Assembly: GCA_035581425.1 (NCBI GenBank)
Contig: DATJVP010000007.1
Location: 1-51,529 of the forward strand
Reading direction: 5' to 3'
Length of the DNA: 51,529 nt
Source: DASZHJ01 sp035581425
GTDB taxonomy: Bacteria; Pseudomonadota; Alphaproteobacteria; ATCC43930; CGMCC-115725
A model generated the notes under the pieces. That model did not search any database. It had not been told where the DNA came from and was given only the letters and a program-made list of their open reading frames with translations. A program made the translations under genes and the position numbers. Shown here piece by piece: positions 51,420-51,529 of the stretch (within the stretch, counting starts at the first letter, position 1; each line of letters starts with the position of its first letter).

Positions 51420-51529
51420 ATGTTCTCGAAGCTCCTCATCGCCAATCGCGGAGAGATCGCCTGCCGGGTCGCGCGCACCGCGCGGCGGATGGGGCTGAAG
51501 ACCGTCGCCGTCTATTCCGAGGCGGACAA
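51420..51529 (+). CDS. mccA: Methylcrotonyl-CoA carboxylase alpha subunit (biotin carboxylase N-terminus), partial
   Basis: The first 36 codons only; the gene runs off the right edge. FSKLLIANRGEIACRVARTA and VAVYSEAD are the biotin carboxylase N-terminal strand, almost identical to the pccA start at the left edge (31 of 36 comparable residues look the same or conservative). Assignment to methylcrotonyl-CoA carboxylase rests on its mccB and hydratase neighbours; acetyl- or propionyl-CoA carboxylase remains possible. About 200 bases without a gene precede the start. Confidence 0.82.
   Translation, partial: MFSKLLIANRGEIACRVARTARRMGLKTVAVYSEAD

Overview
The window is ordinary chromosome from a high-GC alphaproteobacterium. 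The evidence is an ATP12-type F1 chaperone beside an RluA-family pseudouridine synthase, an 'LTxxQ' Spy/CpxP-like protein, a YXWGXW-repeat protein, DUF992 and DUF1614 proteins, a malic enzyme fused to a phosphotransacetylase domain, and an inverted repeat carrying the CCTCATCCTGAGGAGG motif I associate with Bradyrhizobium-like genomes. No genus can be assigned. There is no rRNA, CRISPR array, phage, transposase or IS. Coding density is very high, and many neighbouring genes overlap by 1 to 4 bases. The window opens inside one biotin-carboxylase gene (minus strand) and closes inside another (plus strand).

Left part, 1-13161: a propionyl-CoA carboxylase locus (pccB, an inverted repeat, a GIY-YIG gene, start of pccA); a small helical-repeat protein; ATP12 chaperone plus pseudouridine synthase; a VOC protein; a tiny exported peptide with a bidirectional terminator; rarA and a Do-type protease as an overlapping pair; a glycosyltransferase-like protein; a three-gene cassette of ParA, a ribbon-helix-helix protein and a Pro/Ala-rich protein with a PAS_5-like tail; a YXWGXW protein; and lipB.

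Centre, 13293-29119: tRNA-Leu(GAG); a TIR-WD40 protein; a GT2, methyltransferase and GT-C-like membrane-protein operon; maeB; an RDD protein; a Spy/CpxP-like protein; isovaleryl-CoA dehydrogenase; a second small ParA overlapping a phasin-like gene; threonine dehydrogenase and 2-amino-3-ketobutyrate CoA ligase; a PilZ fusion; DUF992 and DUF1614 proteins.

Right part, 29265-51529: a RidA protein, cupin, fatty-acid-hydroxylase-type membrane enzyme, trypsin-like protease, TauD-type dioxygenase, zinc alcohol dehydrogenase, PPK2, an EAL protein, DUF5996, a tandem-repeat protein with an acidic tail, a RidA/SDR/acyl-CoA dehydrogenase/VOC operon, two overlapping TPR genes (one with a heptosyltransferase-like tail), a threonine dehydratase, and the methylcrotonyl-CoA carboxylase locus (mccB, enoyl-CoA hydratase, start of mccA).

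Metabolically the window leans to branched-chain amino acid and threonine breakdown. IVD, MCC and the hydratase fit the leucine route. Threonine dehydratase yields 2-oxobutyrate, which can become propionyl-CoA for PCC. Tdh and Kbl take threonine to glycine and acetyl-CoA.

The most interesting part is the pair of plasmid-type ParA ATPases on a chromosome, each translationally coupled to different partners. The ParA plus phasin-like pair is a plausible positioning system for polyhydroxyalkanoate granules. A second notable pattern is one dispersed GC-rich repeat placed in the same orientation just ahead of three unrelated start codons.
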